Origin: CAYRFF01 sp964436125
GTDB taxonomy: Bacteria; Bacteroidota; Bacteroidia; Chitinophagales; Saprospiraceae
NCBI GenBank assembly: GCA_964436125.1
Contig: CAYTBT010000002.1
Coordinates: forward strand, 62,001-126,000
Length of the DNA: 64,000 nt
Reading direction: 5' to 3'
Under the pieces are notes generated by a model. It made no database searches. It was not told the DNA's origin and was given only the letters and a program-made list of their open reading frames with translations. Of this stretch, positions 27,886-35,607 are shown one piece after another. The stretch's first letter is position 1. Every line of letters starts with the position of its first letter. A program made the position numbers and the translations under genes.

Positions 27886-29751
27886 CTATCTCCCCACATG
27901 AATAAGTAATACTGAGATATCTGATGGAGAAACCCCTGTTATCCTACTAGCTTGTCCTATGCTATGCGGTTTAAGTGCGGTTAATTTTTCTCTAGCTTCT
28001 GCAGAAAGAGAGGAAATAGAGCCATAATCGAGTTCATCGGACAACTTCACATCCTCAAGCCTTTCCATCTTATCAGCTTGTTCTTGTTCTCGCTTGATAT
28101 AGCCTTCATATTTTATCTCAACTTCAGAGATATACCGTGTTTCTTCATCGTAATGAGACAAAAACATTTCCAGTTCCGGCAATGCATCACAGAGTAGCTG
28201 CAAGGACACCTGTGGACGTTTTAAAACGGTATGCATTTTAACAGACTGTTTCAATGGACTTGAATTCACTTTTTCGAGAACTGCGTTGAGTTGATCAGGA
28301 GTAACCGATGTGGATTCAATATATTCTTTAATGTCTTGCTTTCCACCTATTTTTTCCTCAACGCGCAGCATTCTTTCATCCATGCCGAGCATTCCGAGCT
28401 CCATCAACTTAGGAGTAAGCCGTAAATCGGCATTGTCCTGGCGTAGCATAATCCGGTATTCAGCTCTGCTTGTGAACATTCGGTAAGGTTCCTTGGTCCC
28501 TTTATTCACGAGATCGTCAATAAGAACACCGATATAAGCTTCGGAGCGTTTCAGAATAAAAGGGTCTTTTTCATTCAATCTGAGATGCGCATTTAAGCCC
28601 GCCATGAAGCCTTGACATGCTGCTTCTTCATATCCCGTAGTCCCATTGATCTGACCGGCAAAGTAGAGATTGGGAACAAGATGCGTTTCAAGGGTCGGCT
28701 TTAATTGCGTCGGCTGGAAGAAGTCGTACTCAATAGCATAGCCGGGTCGATACATCTTGGCATTCTCAAATCCCCTGATTTTACGCAATGCTTTATTCTG
28801 AATTTCTACCGGAAGCGAAGAAGAAAAACCATTGACATATACTTCTACGGTATCCCAGCCTTCAGGCTCGATAAAAAGCTGATGTCTGTCTCTATCAGCA
28901 AATCTATCAATTTTATCTTCAATCGATGGACAATAGCGCGGCCCCAGTCCTCGTATGCGTCCATTGAACAAGGGCGATCTGTCAAATCCCTCTCGCAATA
29001 TCTCGTGTACTTCCGGCGATGTAAAGCCGATATGGCAAGCTCTCTGCGTTGTGGGGATTCTCGTATCGGTAAAAGAGAACCGCGACGGATGTTCATCCCC
29101 TTCTTGCCGTTCAAGGACATCGTAATTAATCGTCCTTCCATCGACTCGTGGCGGAGTTCCCGTCTTCATTCTCCCCGACTCAAATCCCAGTTCTTGCAAT
29201 TGTCCTGTTAATCCTATGGCAGCTCGTTCACCGGAGCGTCCGCCACCGAAATGTTTATCGCCGACGTGAATTAAGCCATTGAGGAAAGTTCCATTGGTGA
29301 GGATTACGGTCTTGGCAGGTATTTCAAGCCCCAGTTGAGTGCGCAATCCACAAGCTCGTCCATCTTTCACGACGATTCCCGTAATCATTTCCTGCCAGAA
29401 ATCAATATTCTTGGTTTCTTCCAGCATTTTACGCCACTTCAAGTGAAATTGCATTCTATCACTCTGTACTCGCGGGCTCCACATTGCAGGCCCCTTGGAC
29501 TTATTGAGCATGCGGAACTGAATAGCAGTTTCATCAGATACGATACCGCTATATCCCCCCATTGCATCTATCTCTCTTAAAATCTGCCCCTTGGCAACAC
29601 CGCCCATAGCCGGATTGCAACTCATCTGCGCAATGGTGTTCATGTTCATTGTTGCGAGCATAACCTTACTCCCCATCCGTGCTGCCGCCACCGCGGCTTC
29701 ACAACCGGCATGCCCTGCTCCTACTATCGCTACATCGTATTCTTGAAACAT
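27886..29751 (-). CDS. mnmG: tRNA uridine-5-carboxymethylaminomethyl(34) synthesis enzyme MnmG
   Basis: A 621-residue FAD enzyme that with MnmE installs cmnm5 at U34 of several tRNAs. It has the N-terminal dinucleotide site VAIVGAGHAGCEAA (5-18), CNPAMGGVAKG near 45, TGTPPRVDGRTI near 198, GTTGYEEAACQGFMAG near 369 and the C-terminal helical tRNA-binding domain ending SPSDISVLLIHVG. Full length. A strong promoter precedes it at 29777-29806. mnmE is not in the window. Confidence 0.97.
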   Translation of the reverse strand: MFQEYDVAIVGAGHAGCEAAVAAARMGSKVMLATMNMNTIAQMSCNPAMGGVAKGQILREIDAMGGYSGIVSDETAIQFRMLNKSKGPAMWSPRVQSDRMQFHLKWRKMLEETKNIDFWQEMITGIVVKDGRACGLRTQLGLEIPAKTVILTNGTFLNGLIHVGDKHFGGGRSGERAAIGLTGQLQELGFESGRMKTGTPPRVDGRTINYDVLERQEGDEHPSRFSFTDTRIPTTQRACHIGFTSPEVHEILREGFDRSPLFNGRIRGLGPRYCPSIEDKIDRFADRDRHQLFIEPEGWDTVEVYVNGFSSSLPVEIQNKALRKIRGFENAKMYRPGYAIEYDFFQPTQLKPTLETHLVPNLYFAGQINGTTGYEEAACQGFMAGLNAHLRLNEKDPFILKRSEAYIGVLIDDLVNKGTKEPYRMFTSRAEYRIMLRQDNADLRLTPKLMELGMLGMDERMLRVEEKIGGKQDIKEYIESTSVTPDQLNAVLEKVNSSPLKQSVKMHTVLKRPQVSLQLLCDALPELEMFLSHYDEETRYISEVEIKYEGYIKREQEQADKMERLEDVKLSDELDYGSISSLSAEAREKLTALKPHSIGQASRITGVSPSDISVLLIHVGR

Positions 29752-29776
29752 AAAATTGCTGTTTTGTTCTCTCCTG

Positions 29777-29806
29777 CAAAGGTATGGATTTTCTCGCTTT
29801 CACAAA
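29777..29806 (-). promoter_or_regulatory. Promoter of mnmG
   Basis: On the minus strand TTTG (29803-29806) and TACCTTTG (29777-29784) are separated by 18 bases, matching the Bacteroidota sigma-A pattern. Predicted start is about 20 bases before the ATG, so the leader is very short. Confidence 0.75.
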
Positions 29807-30067
29807 AACTCAGAACGTCTCCGATTCTTACAGAGAGAGGATGAAGGAGATATTTCTTCCGGGCAATTATAGCACAGTGCATACGGATAAATAAGGGATA
29901 AAGCTTCCGTGAATCTTCCCGATCCCTATTTTCCTTTCCGGCCATTTGCCATAAGGCAATAGAAAAACCGGATAAATCTGCCCCGATTTATGTGTAATTA
30001 CGACTATACCGGCCAAAAAGGCGGTCAAATACACGATTTCATCTCGGAAACTAGAGTGCTATCGAGC
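29807..30067. other. Intergenic region between mnmG and the ATL gene
   Basis: With the mnmG promoter this forms a 316-base gap. Beyond that promoter there is only a small TTGCC/GGCAA repeat near 29946-29960. No gene supported. Confidence 0.45.
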
Positions 30068-30409
30068 TTATTCCTCTTCCAATATACTGAGCGGCGACCA
30101 GAAATAGGTTTCAAAGTCGGTAATTTTATTATCTTCAACCGGAATGCCTTCAGCGAGCAAGCGCTCTTCCATAAGCGTAGGAGTCGCAAAGTTCATGCGA
30201 CCGCTCAATTCTCCCTTCCTATTGACAACCCTATGTGCAGGTACCTTTTCTTCAGCGGAAGAGCATTGTTTTAAGGCCCAGCCCACCATACGAGCGGAAC
30301 CAAGGGCTAGAGCATCTGCTATGGCACCATAAGTGGTAACTCGTCCCTCAGGAATCTGCCGACATAGGTCCCATACGAGGATATAATAAGGTATTTCTTC
30401 AGTGCTCAT
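30068..30409 (-). CDS. Alkyltransferase-like protein (ATL), MGMT family without catalytic Cys
   Basis: 113 residues with the DNA-binding domain of O6-alkylguanine-DNA alkyltransferases: VWDLCRQIPEGRVTTYGAIADALG-like N-terminus, ARMVGWALKQC, and the signature PAHRVVNRKGELSG. In true MGMT this is PCHRV; Ala replaces the acceptor Cys, which defines ATL proteins. ATLs bind O6-alkylguanine and flag it for nucleotide excision repair rather than repairing it directly. The start is 1 base after the stop of pdxA upstream, so the two are co-transcribed. Confidence 0.9.
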   Translation of the reverse strand: MSTEEIPYYILVWDLCRQIPEGRVTTYGAIADALALGSARMVGWALKQCSSAEEKVPAHRVVNRKGELSGRMNFATPTLMEERLLAEGIPVEDNKITDFETYFWSPLSILEEE

Positions 30410-30410
30410 T

Positions 30411-31463
30411 TTAATAATTTTTATTGATGTGCTGAGGCTTAAGTGGGTCGGCGTGATCGATTGCGTATTGCTCTCTATTTCTGTAAATATCCATAGCTCG
30501 GAACATTGCCTTGAGAAAACTGTGATGATTGGCTTTATTGGCTCCGGCTATGTTGTACGCAGTGCCGTGATCAGGTGATGTCCTCACAAAGGATAGTCCG
30601 GAGGTAAAATTCACCCCTTCACCGAAGGAAAGCGCCTTAAAAGGTATAAGACCTTGGTCGTGATACATAGCGAGAATTGCATCAAACTTAGAATACATGC
30701 TCGAGCCAAAAAATCCATCTGCGCTATACGGGCCCATAACCATTATTCCCTCTTCCTTCATATCAACAATTGCCGGGCGGATAATATCCTGTTCCTCACT
30801 TCCTATGTAGCCATTATCTCCTGCATGTGGATTTAACCCAAGAACGGCAATAAGAGGCTTCTCCTTCCCAAAGTCCTTAATCATCGTATCATTTAATCGA
30901 TGAATGCCTTCCTTTATCGCTTCCGTAGTAATGGATGGCACAACATCACGGAGAGGCACATGAGCTGTAATTAAGCCGACAAGCATGCTATCACTCACCA
31001 TAAGCATCATACTCTCCTTACTTTCCGACTGCTCGGTAAGATATTCAGTATGTCCTATATGTTTAAACCCGGCCATCTGCATAGCTTGCTTATTAATCGG
31101 CGCGGTAACAAGTACGTCAATTTTTCCTTTTTTGATATCTTTGACAGCTGCTTCCAGGGACTTCATGGCATATTTTCCACTCAATTCCGTAGGTTTTCCG
31201 AGTGTTATATTCACATTCTCCTGCCACACATTGACAATATTGATGATTCCTTCTTTGCACTGGTCTGCGTGATGAATATTATTCAGAGTAATATCGTCGT
31301 AATCAACAATATTCCGATGGTAAGATGCAATTTTTCTACTACCGTACAATATCGGGATACAATGATTAAAAATATCCTCGTGGTGAAGGGATTTAAAAAT
31401 CACCTCCATGCCTATACCGTTTATATCACCTATACTTATTCCTATGCGGAGTTTCTTTCTCAT
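30411..31463 (-). CDS. pdxA: 4-hydroxythreonine-4-phosphate dehydrogenase
   Basis: A 350-residue cytoplasmic enzyme of DXP-dependent pyridoxal phosphate synthesis; oxidises 4-phosphohydroxy-threonine with NAD+. Landmarks: IGISIGDINGIGMEV (5-19), TAPINKQAMQMAGFKHIGHTEYL split near 120-142 (metal and substrate His), LNPHAGDNGYIG near 210, YHDQGLIPFK near 267 and SPDHGTAYNIAGANKA near 295. All three metal-binding His/Asp positions appear present. First gene of pdxA-ATL. pdxJ is not in the window. Confidence 0.95.
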   Translation of the reverse strand: MRKKLRIGISIGDINGIGMEVIFKSLHHEDIFNHCIPILYGSRKIASYHRNIVDYDDITLNNIHHADQCKEGIINIVNVWQENVNITLGKPTELSGKYAMKSLEAAVKDIKKGKIDVLVTAPINKQAMQMAGFKHIGHTEYLTEQSESKESMMLMVSDSMLVGLITAHVPLRDVVPSITTEAIKEGIHRLNDTMIKDFGKEKPLIAVLGLNPHAGDNGYIGSEEQDIIRPAIVDMKEEGIMVMGPYSADGFFGSSMYSKFDAILAMYHDQGLIPFKALSFGEGVNFTSGLSFVRTSPDHGTAYNIAGANKANHHSFLKAMFRAMDIYRNREQYAIDHADPLKPQHINKNY

Positions 31464-31526
31464 AATTTCAATTCCTTCGATAAGTTAAATTTCATTCCAC
31501 TTCAATTCTTTACATTTGTCCTATTT

Positions 31527-31701
31527 ACCCAAAACATGCAATAGAAATGCAAAAGGAAGTGCAAAAGCCACAGAAGACAAGGGCTCGCGCAAGAATTTGG
31601 CTCGGAATCGTAGTAAGACTACGGTGAGAACCAAATTCGAGCAAGTGCTTGTATTCACAGGATTTTGTGCTTATCTTCAATTTCTATTACATGATTTGGG
31701 T
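31527..31701. repeat. 175-bp foldback element with inverted ends, just before rsmA
   Basis: The ends, 31527-31548 and 31680-31701, are 22-bp imperfect inverted repeats beginning ACCCAAA and carrying TAGAAAT; they match the ends of the 1.46-kb element at 50330. TA flanks the CCCAAA/TTTGGG core on both sides. Almost the whole interior also folds back: GAATTTGG near 31592 pairs with CCAAATTC near 31631, and TCGTAGT with ACTACGG across a 3-5 base loop near 31613. It encodes nothing believable. It ends 24 bases before the rsmA ATG, so the rsmA leader or promoter must lie in or across it. Confidence 0.75.
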
Positions 31702-31725
31702 ATTATCACAATTTCCCTCTTTTCT

Positions 31726-32499
31726 ATGAAAGCCAAGAAATCATACGGACAACATTTCCTCGTTCATGATAGGGTTGCTGAATCAATCGCAACCCTTATC
31801 AGTCCGCAATATAAGAATTATCATATTCTTGAAGTCGGACCGGGTCGGGGAAAACTTACTCAATTCCTCGTAAAAGCCCATAAAAATATCACTGTGGTTG
31901 AAGCGGACCGCGATATGGTTAATTATCTTAAAGAAGCTTACGCAAATGACGAAATCTCTATCCTAGAAGCAGACTTCTTGAAGGTAAATCTCCGCGATAC
32001 GCTAGGAAATGACTTTATTCTTATCGGAAACTTTCCCTATAATATATCTACGCAGATTATCTTTAAAATGCTAGAGAATAGAACATATATTCCGGAGATG
32101 ATAGGGATGTTTCAGAAGGAAGTCGCCGATAGAATACTCGCTTCACCGGGAAATAAAACTTATGGCATCCTTTCCGTGCTTACACAAGCCTATTATACGG
32201 GAAAAAAAGCAATGAAGTTATCCCCTGGACATTTTAATCCTCCACCACGTGTAGATAGTGCCGTAATTAAGCTTGAACGACTCGACACTCCGAGAGTCCA
32301 CAGTACTTTCTCCCACTTACACAGAATTGTAAAAATGGCCTTTAACCAACGGCGTAAAATGCTCCGTAACTCCCTTAGTAGTTTAATTTCCTCTGAAAAA
32401 GTCAAATCTCTTCCGATAATGCGGAAACGCCCTGAACAGTTATCGGTAGAAGAATTTGATGAATTGACGCTTTTGCTGAATGATGAATTGTGTGGATAA
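31726..32499 (+). CDS. rsmA: 16S rRNA (adenine(1518)-N(6)/adenine(1519)-N(6))-dimethyltransferase
   Basis: 257 residues; dimethylates A1518 and A1519 of 16S rRNA in the late 30S precursor using SAM. MKAKKSYGQHFLVH is the canonical N-terminus. The SAM motif is ILEVGPGRGKLTQ, and motif IV is NFPYNIST, the N6-adenine NxPY type. C-terminal RRKMLRNSL is also conserved. The frame is open back to 31516, but those 70 extra codons are the foldback element, so the start at 31726 is used. The 12-mer copy at 31936 codes AYAN. Confidence 0.95.
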   Translation: MKAKKSYGQHFLVHDRVAESIATLISPQYKNYHILEVGPGRGKLTQFLVKAHKNITVVEADRDMVNYLKEAYANDEISILEADFLKVNLRDTLGNDFILIGNFPYNISTQIIFKMLENRTYIPEMIGMFQKEVADRILASPGNKTYGILSVLTQAYYTGKKAMKLSPGHFNPPPRVDSAVIKLERLDTPRVHSTFSHLHRIVKMAFNQRRKMLRNSLSSLISSEKVKSLPIMRKRPEQLSVEEFDELTLLLNDELCG

Positions 32500-32746
32500 A
32501 AAAAATAAATGTATGTTTATCTCATATTTAAATCTGTTTATTTAATCATGCAGTGAGATGAAAGCCTGAATGCAGAGTATAACAGGCATTGCAAGTGTAG
32601 AAAAAGGAAGTGTTAATCTGATTGAGCATTCCTTTCCGACAAGATATAAGGTGGAAAAGCAGATTTTAAGGATAAAAAGTAAAATTTAACGTTTCCTTAG
32701 TAACTTTTTAAGGGGTAAAATGCGTCTATAGATAAAAGGACTTTAA

Positions 32747-33406
32747 GTGATAGCACAAGATCTCATATCGACCGATATATTTCCGGTAAAAACGACGGAT
32801 ACCGGTAAAACAGCACTTCAATTTATGTCTGATCTGCTCGTGAAGCATTTACCCATAGTTGAAGACGGGAATTTACTGGGCATATTATCTGAAAGTGATA
32901 TTTTATCTCACAATGAAAATGCCGCGATAGAGACTTATAACTTGTCGATGAACAGGCCCTATGCGCAGAAGGAGATGCATATATTTGATATTATGTCCAT
33001 TATGGCTGAGCATAGGCTCAGTGTTATTCCGGTAGCGGATTATAAAAACAAATATCTAGGTGCGATCTGCCTGGAAGATCTTCTTTATTACTTTGCTCAA
33101 TCTTTTTCTTTTAATGAACCGGGAAGTATCCTCGTTCTTGAAATGCTGAAGAGCGATTACTCGCTCGTGGAACTGGCACAGATTATAGAAAGTGAAAGGA
33201 CTGCAATTCTCGCTACCTTTATAAACACTCATCCGGATTCTATGAAGGTTCACGTAACAATAAAGGTAAATAAGAACGAAATAGGCGGGATATTATCGGC
33301 ACTAGAACGACATGACATTTTTGTGAAAGCAAGCTATTCAGAAAGTGAATATCTCGATGACCTTCAGGAAAGATATGATAGTCTGATGAATTATCTTTCT
33401 GTATAG
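32747..33406 (+). CDS. CBS-pair protein with C-terminal ACT-like domain
   Basis: 219 residues, cytoplasmic. Two CBS motifs at about 1-60 (LVKHLPIVEDGNLLGILSESDIL) and 65-120 (IMAEHRLSVIPVADYKNKYLG) form a Bateman module that usually senses adenine nucleotides. The last 90 residues (LAQIIESERTAILATF...VHVTIKVNKNEIGGILSALER) look like an ACT-type ligand-binding fold. The start is a GTG; an in-frame stop lies just upstream (TAA) and no ATG is available. It stands alone between rsmA and a convergent TRIC gene; partner and ligand unknown. Confidence 0.8.
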   Translation: MIAQDLISTDIFPVKTTDTGKTALQFMSDLLVKHLPIVEDGNLLGILSESDILSHNENAAIETYNLSMNRPYAQKEMHIFDIMSIMAEHRLSVIPVADYKNKYLGAICLEDLLYYFAQSFSFNEPGSILVLEMLKSDYSLVELAQIIESERTAILATFINTHPDSMKVHVTIKVNKNEIGGILSALERHDIFVKASYSESEYLDDLQERYDSLMNYLSV

Positions 33407-33456
33407 ATTGTTCCCTTAAAATACAGCAATCTTTATACTCTTCCGATACTTGAATT

Positions 33457-34113
33457 TCAATGGTTTTCAATATCCTTCGATGCTTCCTGTACGGGAATGA
33501 AAGTCGGTAGATTCCAGTGAAAGCGCAGTGCCAGCATCCGCAATATAAATGTTATGAGCAATGCAATAATCGCTATCCAAGCTTCATTAAGCAAGCCGCT
33601 ATAATCGCCTATTACCACAATTAAAGCACCGAGAAATGCCGCTGATGCATAGATCTCTTTTTCTAGGACAACCGGAACACGAGTCAGTAAGATATCACGG
33701 AGCATTCCACCACCGACTGCAGTCAGAACACCGAGTAAAACCGCCATTTCTGCATTCCCGGTAAAGCTCAGTGTTTTCTCTGCTCCCGTTACTGCAAATA
33801 ATGCCAGCCCCACTGCATCAAATACAATAACCGGCCTGTATAAGCGCTGTACCCATGAATAAAATCCGATTGTTACAATCACCGCCAGAACTGCCGTCGC
33901 AAGATAGTACCATGTCGTTAATCCTGTCGGAGGAATGTCTCCTATACATAAATCGCGGATTATACCTCCACCGCAGGCTACGGTAAACGCTATTGCAAAT
34001 ATCCCAAATATATCCAAGCCTCGTTGCTTTGCTGCCGTAGCTCCACTTATTGCAAATGCAAAAGTGCCTATCAGGTCCAGAAAGTAATACAGTGTATGCA
34101 ATTCTTCTACCAC
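33457..34113 (-). CDS. Trimeric intracellular cation channel family protein (UPF0126)
   Basis: 218 residues with seven hydrophobic segments in two related halves. Each half has the family signature: ACGGGIIRDL near 46-55 and AVGGGMLRDI near 131-140. Bacterial TRIC homologues form trimers and conduct monovalent cations (K+, Na+), opposite in orientation to counter charge. The gene is monocistronic; it converges with the CBS gene with 50 bases between the stops and diverges from dnaN. Confidence 0.9.
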   Translation of the reverse strand: MVEELHTLYYFLDLIGTFAFAISGATAAKQRGLDIFGIFAIAFTVACGGGIIRDLCIGDIPPTGLTTWYYLATAVLAVIVTIGFYSWVQRLYRPVIVFDAVGLALFAVTGAEKTLSFTGNAEMAVLLGVLTAVGGGMLRDILLTRVPVVLEKEIYASAAFLGALIVVIGDYSGLLNEAWIAIIALLITFILRMLALRFHWNLPTFIPVQEASKDIENH

Positions 34114-34355
34114 AGTCCATGTTTATATTCAATAGCGAATATACAAAGGTCTGCACTGTCCCATGGAATTTTGATCTGTTTTCTCCTATCTTTAATTTTA
34201 TCTGCCGGAAGAAATGTGCAGTGATAGGGTACAATAAAGGTGAAAATTTCAGACTTGTGGGGTAAATAGGCAGAAATAAGCATAGAACACATTAAATATT
34301 TTCTTAATGTTAAAAAAATAGGTGTACTGAAATCTTAAAAGCTGCGAATTTAGAT

Positions 34356-34363
34356 TATCTTTG
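34356..34363 (+). promoter_or_regulatory. Promoter -7 box of dnaN
   Basis: TATCTTTG matches TAnnTTTG exactly, 42 bases before the dnaN ATG. No TTTG is found at the usual distance upstream, so the -33 element is weak or absent. Confidence 0.5.
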
Positions 34364-34404
34364 TCCATTCATTATCGAATAATATAATCTAAATATATCA
34401 GCAG

Positions 34405-35526
34405 ATGAAGTTTATCGTTTCTTCTGAAATCTTATCTAAGCAATTACAGAAAGCTCATGGTGCTGTAGCTGCCAATCCTGTTCTAGACATATTGACCTAT
34501 TATAAATTTCAAGTGAAGAACAATATCCTTGAAATTACCGCAACGGATATGGAAACTACAGTTATCACTTCAGTACAAGTAGAGTCGGATGGCGACTTTA
34601 TATTTACAATACCGGCAGGTAAAATTACAGATACGATACGCTCCCTTCCTAGTATGCCGGTAGAATTTACCTATTCTGAAGAAGAAGAGACAATTTTAGT
34701 GAAAGCTGGTAAAGCAGAATATACAATGCTGTCTCTTACAATGGAAGATTTTCCGGAGTTGCCGAGTAGAGATGAAACTAATCAGGTAAAGATTAATAGC
34801 AATGTATTAATCAATGCATTCAATAAAGCATCGTTTGCTACGAGTAATGATGAAGTGCGACAGGCAATGCAAGGAGTTTTTATCGAAATCGATTTTGATA
34901 AAGCGACATTTGTTGCTACAGATGCCCACAAACTAGTAAAATATACGTATTCAGGCCTACAGACCGATATCGCGGAGAGTTTTATCATCCCCAAAAAATC
35001 TGCAGGACTTATCAAGAATGTATTTGACAATGATACTGAGATTACCATGGCTTTTTCTCGTAAAAATGTCCATTTTATCAGTGCGGATAGAACGATGATA
35101 AGCCGGCTTATAGATGCCAATTTTCCGGACTATAACATCGTTATCCCATCGGATAATCCCAATCATGTGATTATCGACAGGAATTCACTGTTGAATACAT
35201 TAAAAAGAATCATCATCTTCTCCAATCAGACAACCAATGGAGTCACTTTCCAGCTTAAGGATGATACTATGACTTTGTCAGCACAAGATGTTGACTTCTC
35301 CATTAAGGCGGAAGATACCTTGCCTTGTCAATATGACGGAGAAGAAACTAAAATCGGATTCTCGGGAAAATTCCTCGTTGAAATCTTAAATCACCTAGAG
35401 TCTGATGAAGTAAGAATAAAATTAAGTACACCCAATAGGCCAAGCCTTATCGTCCCTGAAGAACAAGAAAAGGAAAATACCGATGTATTGATGGTTCTTA
35501 TGCCCCTCGTTGTTCAGAGAATATAG
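34405..35526 (+). CDS. dnaN: DNA polymerase III beta subunit (sliding clamp)
   Basis: 373 residues forming the ring-shaped replication clamp. Three clamp domains can be followed: MKFIVSSEILSKQLQKAHGAV at the start of domain I, ADAHKLV-type (VATDAHKLVKY) near 170 in domain II, and a C-terminal LMVLMPLVVQRI ending like other Bacteroidota clamps (usual end MPM/LR). It is not beside dnaA or oriC here, which is common in this phylum. Normal length; monocistronic. Confidence 0.96.
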   Translation: MKFIVSSEILSKQLQKAHGAVAANPVLDILTYYKFQVKNNILEITATDMETTVITSVQVESDGDFIFTIPAGKITDTIRSLPSMPVEFTYSEEEETILVKAGKAEYTMLSLTMEDFPELPSRDETNQVKINSNVLINAFNKASFATSNDEVRQAMQGVFIEIDFDKATFVATDAHKLVKYTYSGLQTDIAESFIIPKKSAGLIKNVFDNDTEITMAFSRKNVHFISADRTMISRLIDANFPDYNIVIPSDNPNHVIIDRNSLLNTLKRIIIFSNQTTNGVTFQLKDDTMTLSAQDVDFSIKAEDTLPCQYDGEETKIGFSGKFLVEILNHLESDEVRIKLSTPNRPSLIVPEEQEKENTDVLMVLMPLVVQRI

Positions 35527-35607
35527 GATTTTCTACCTGAGTATACTTATTATTGTATAATTGTGCAAGTGCAGTTTTTCTGTGCTTACGCTTGAATTTA
35601 TTGTGAT

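Noticed and set aside
28705..29211. 168-codon frame antisense to mnmG
   Set aside because: Fully within mnmG on the opposite strand; a shadow of its codon pattern.
31516..31725. N-terminal extension of RsmA by 70 codons
   Set aside because: It is the reading-through of the foldback element; the conserved RsmA N-terminus begins at 31726.
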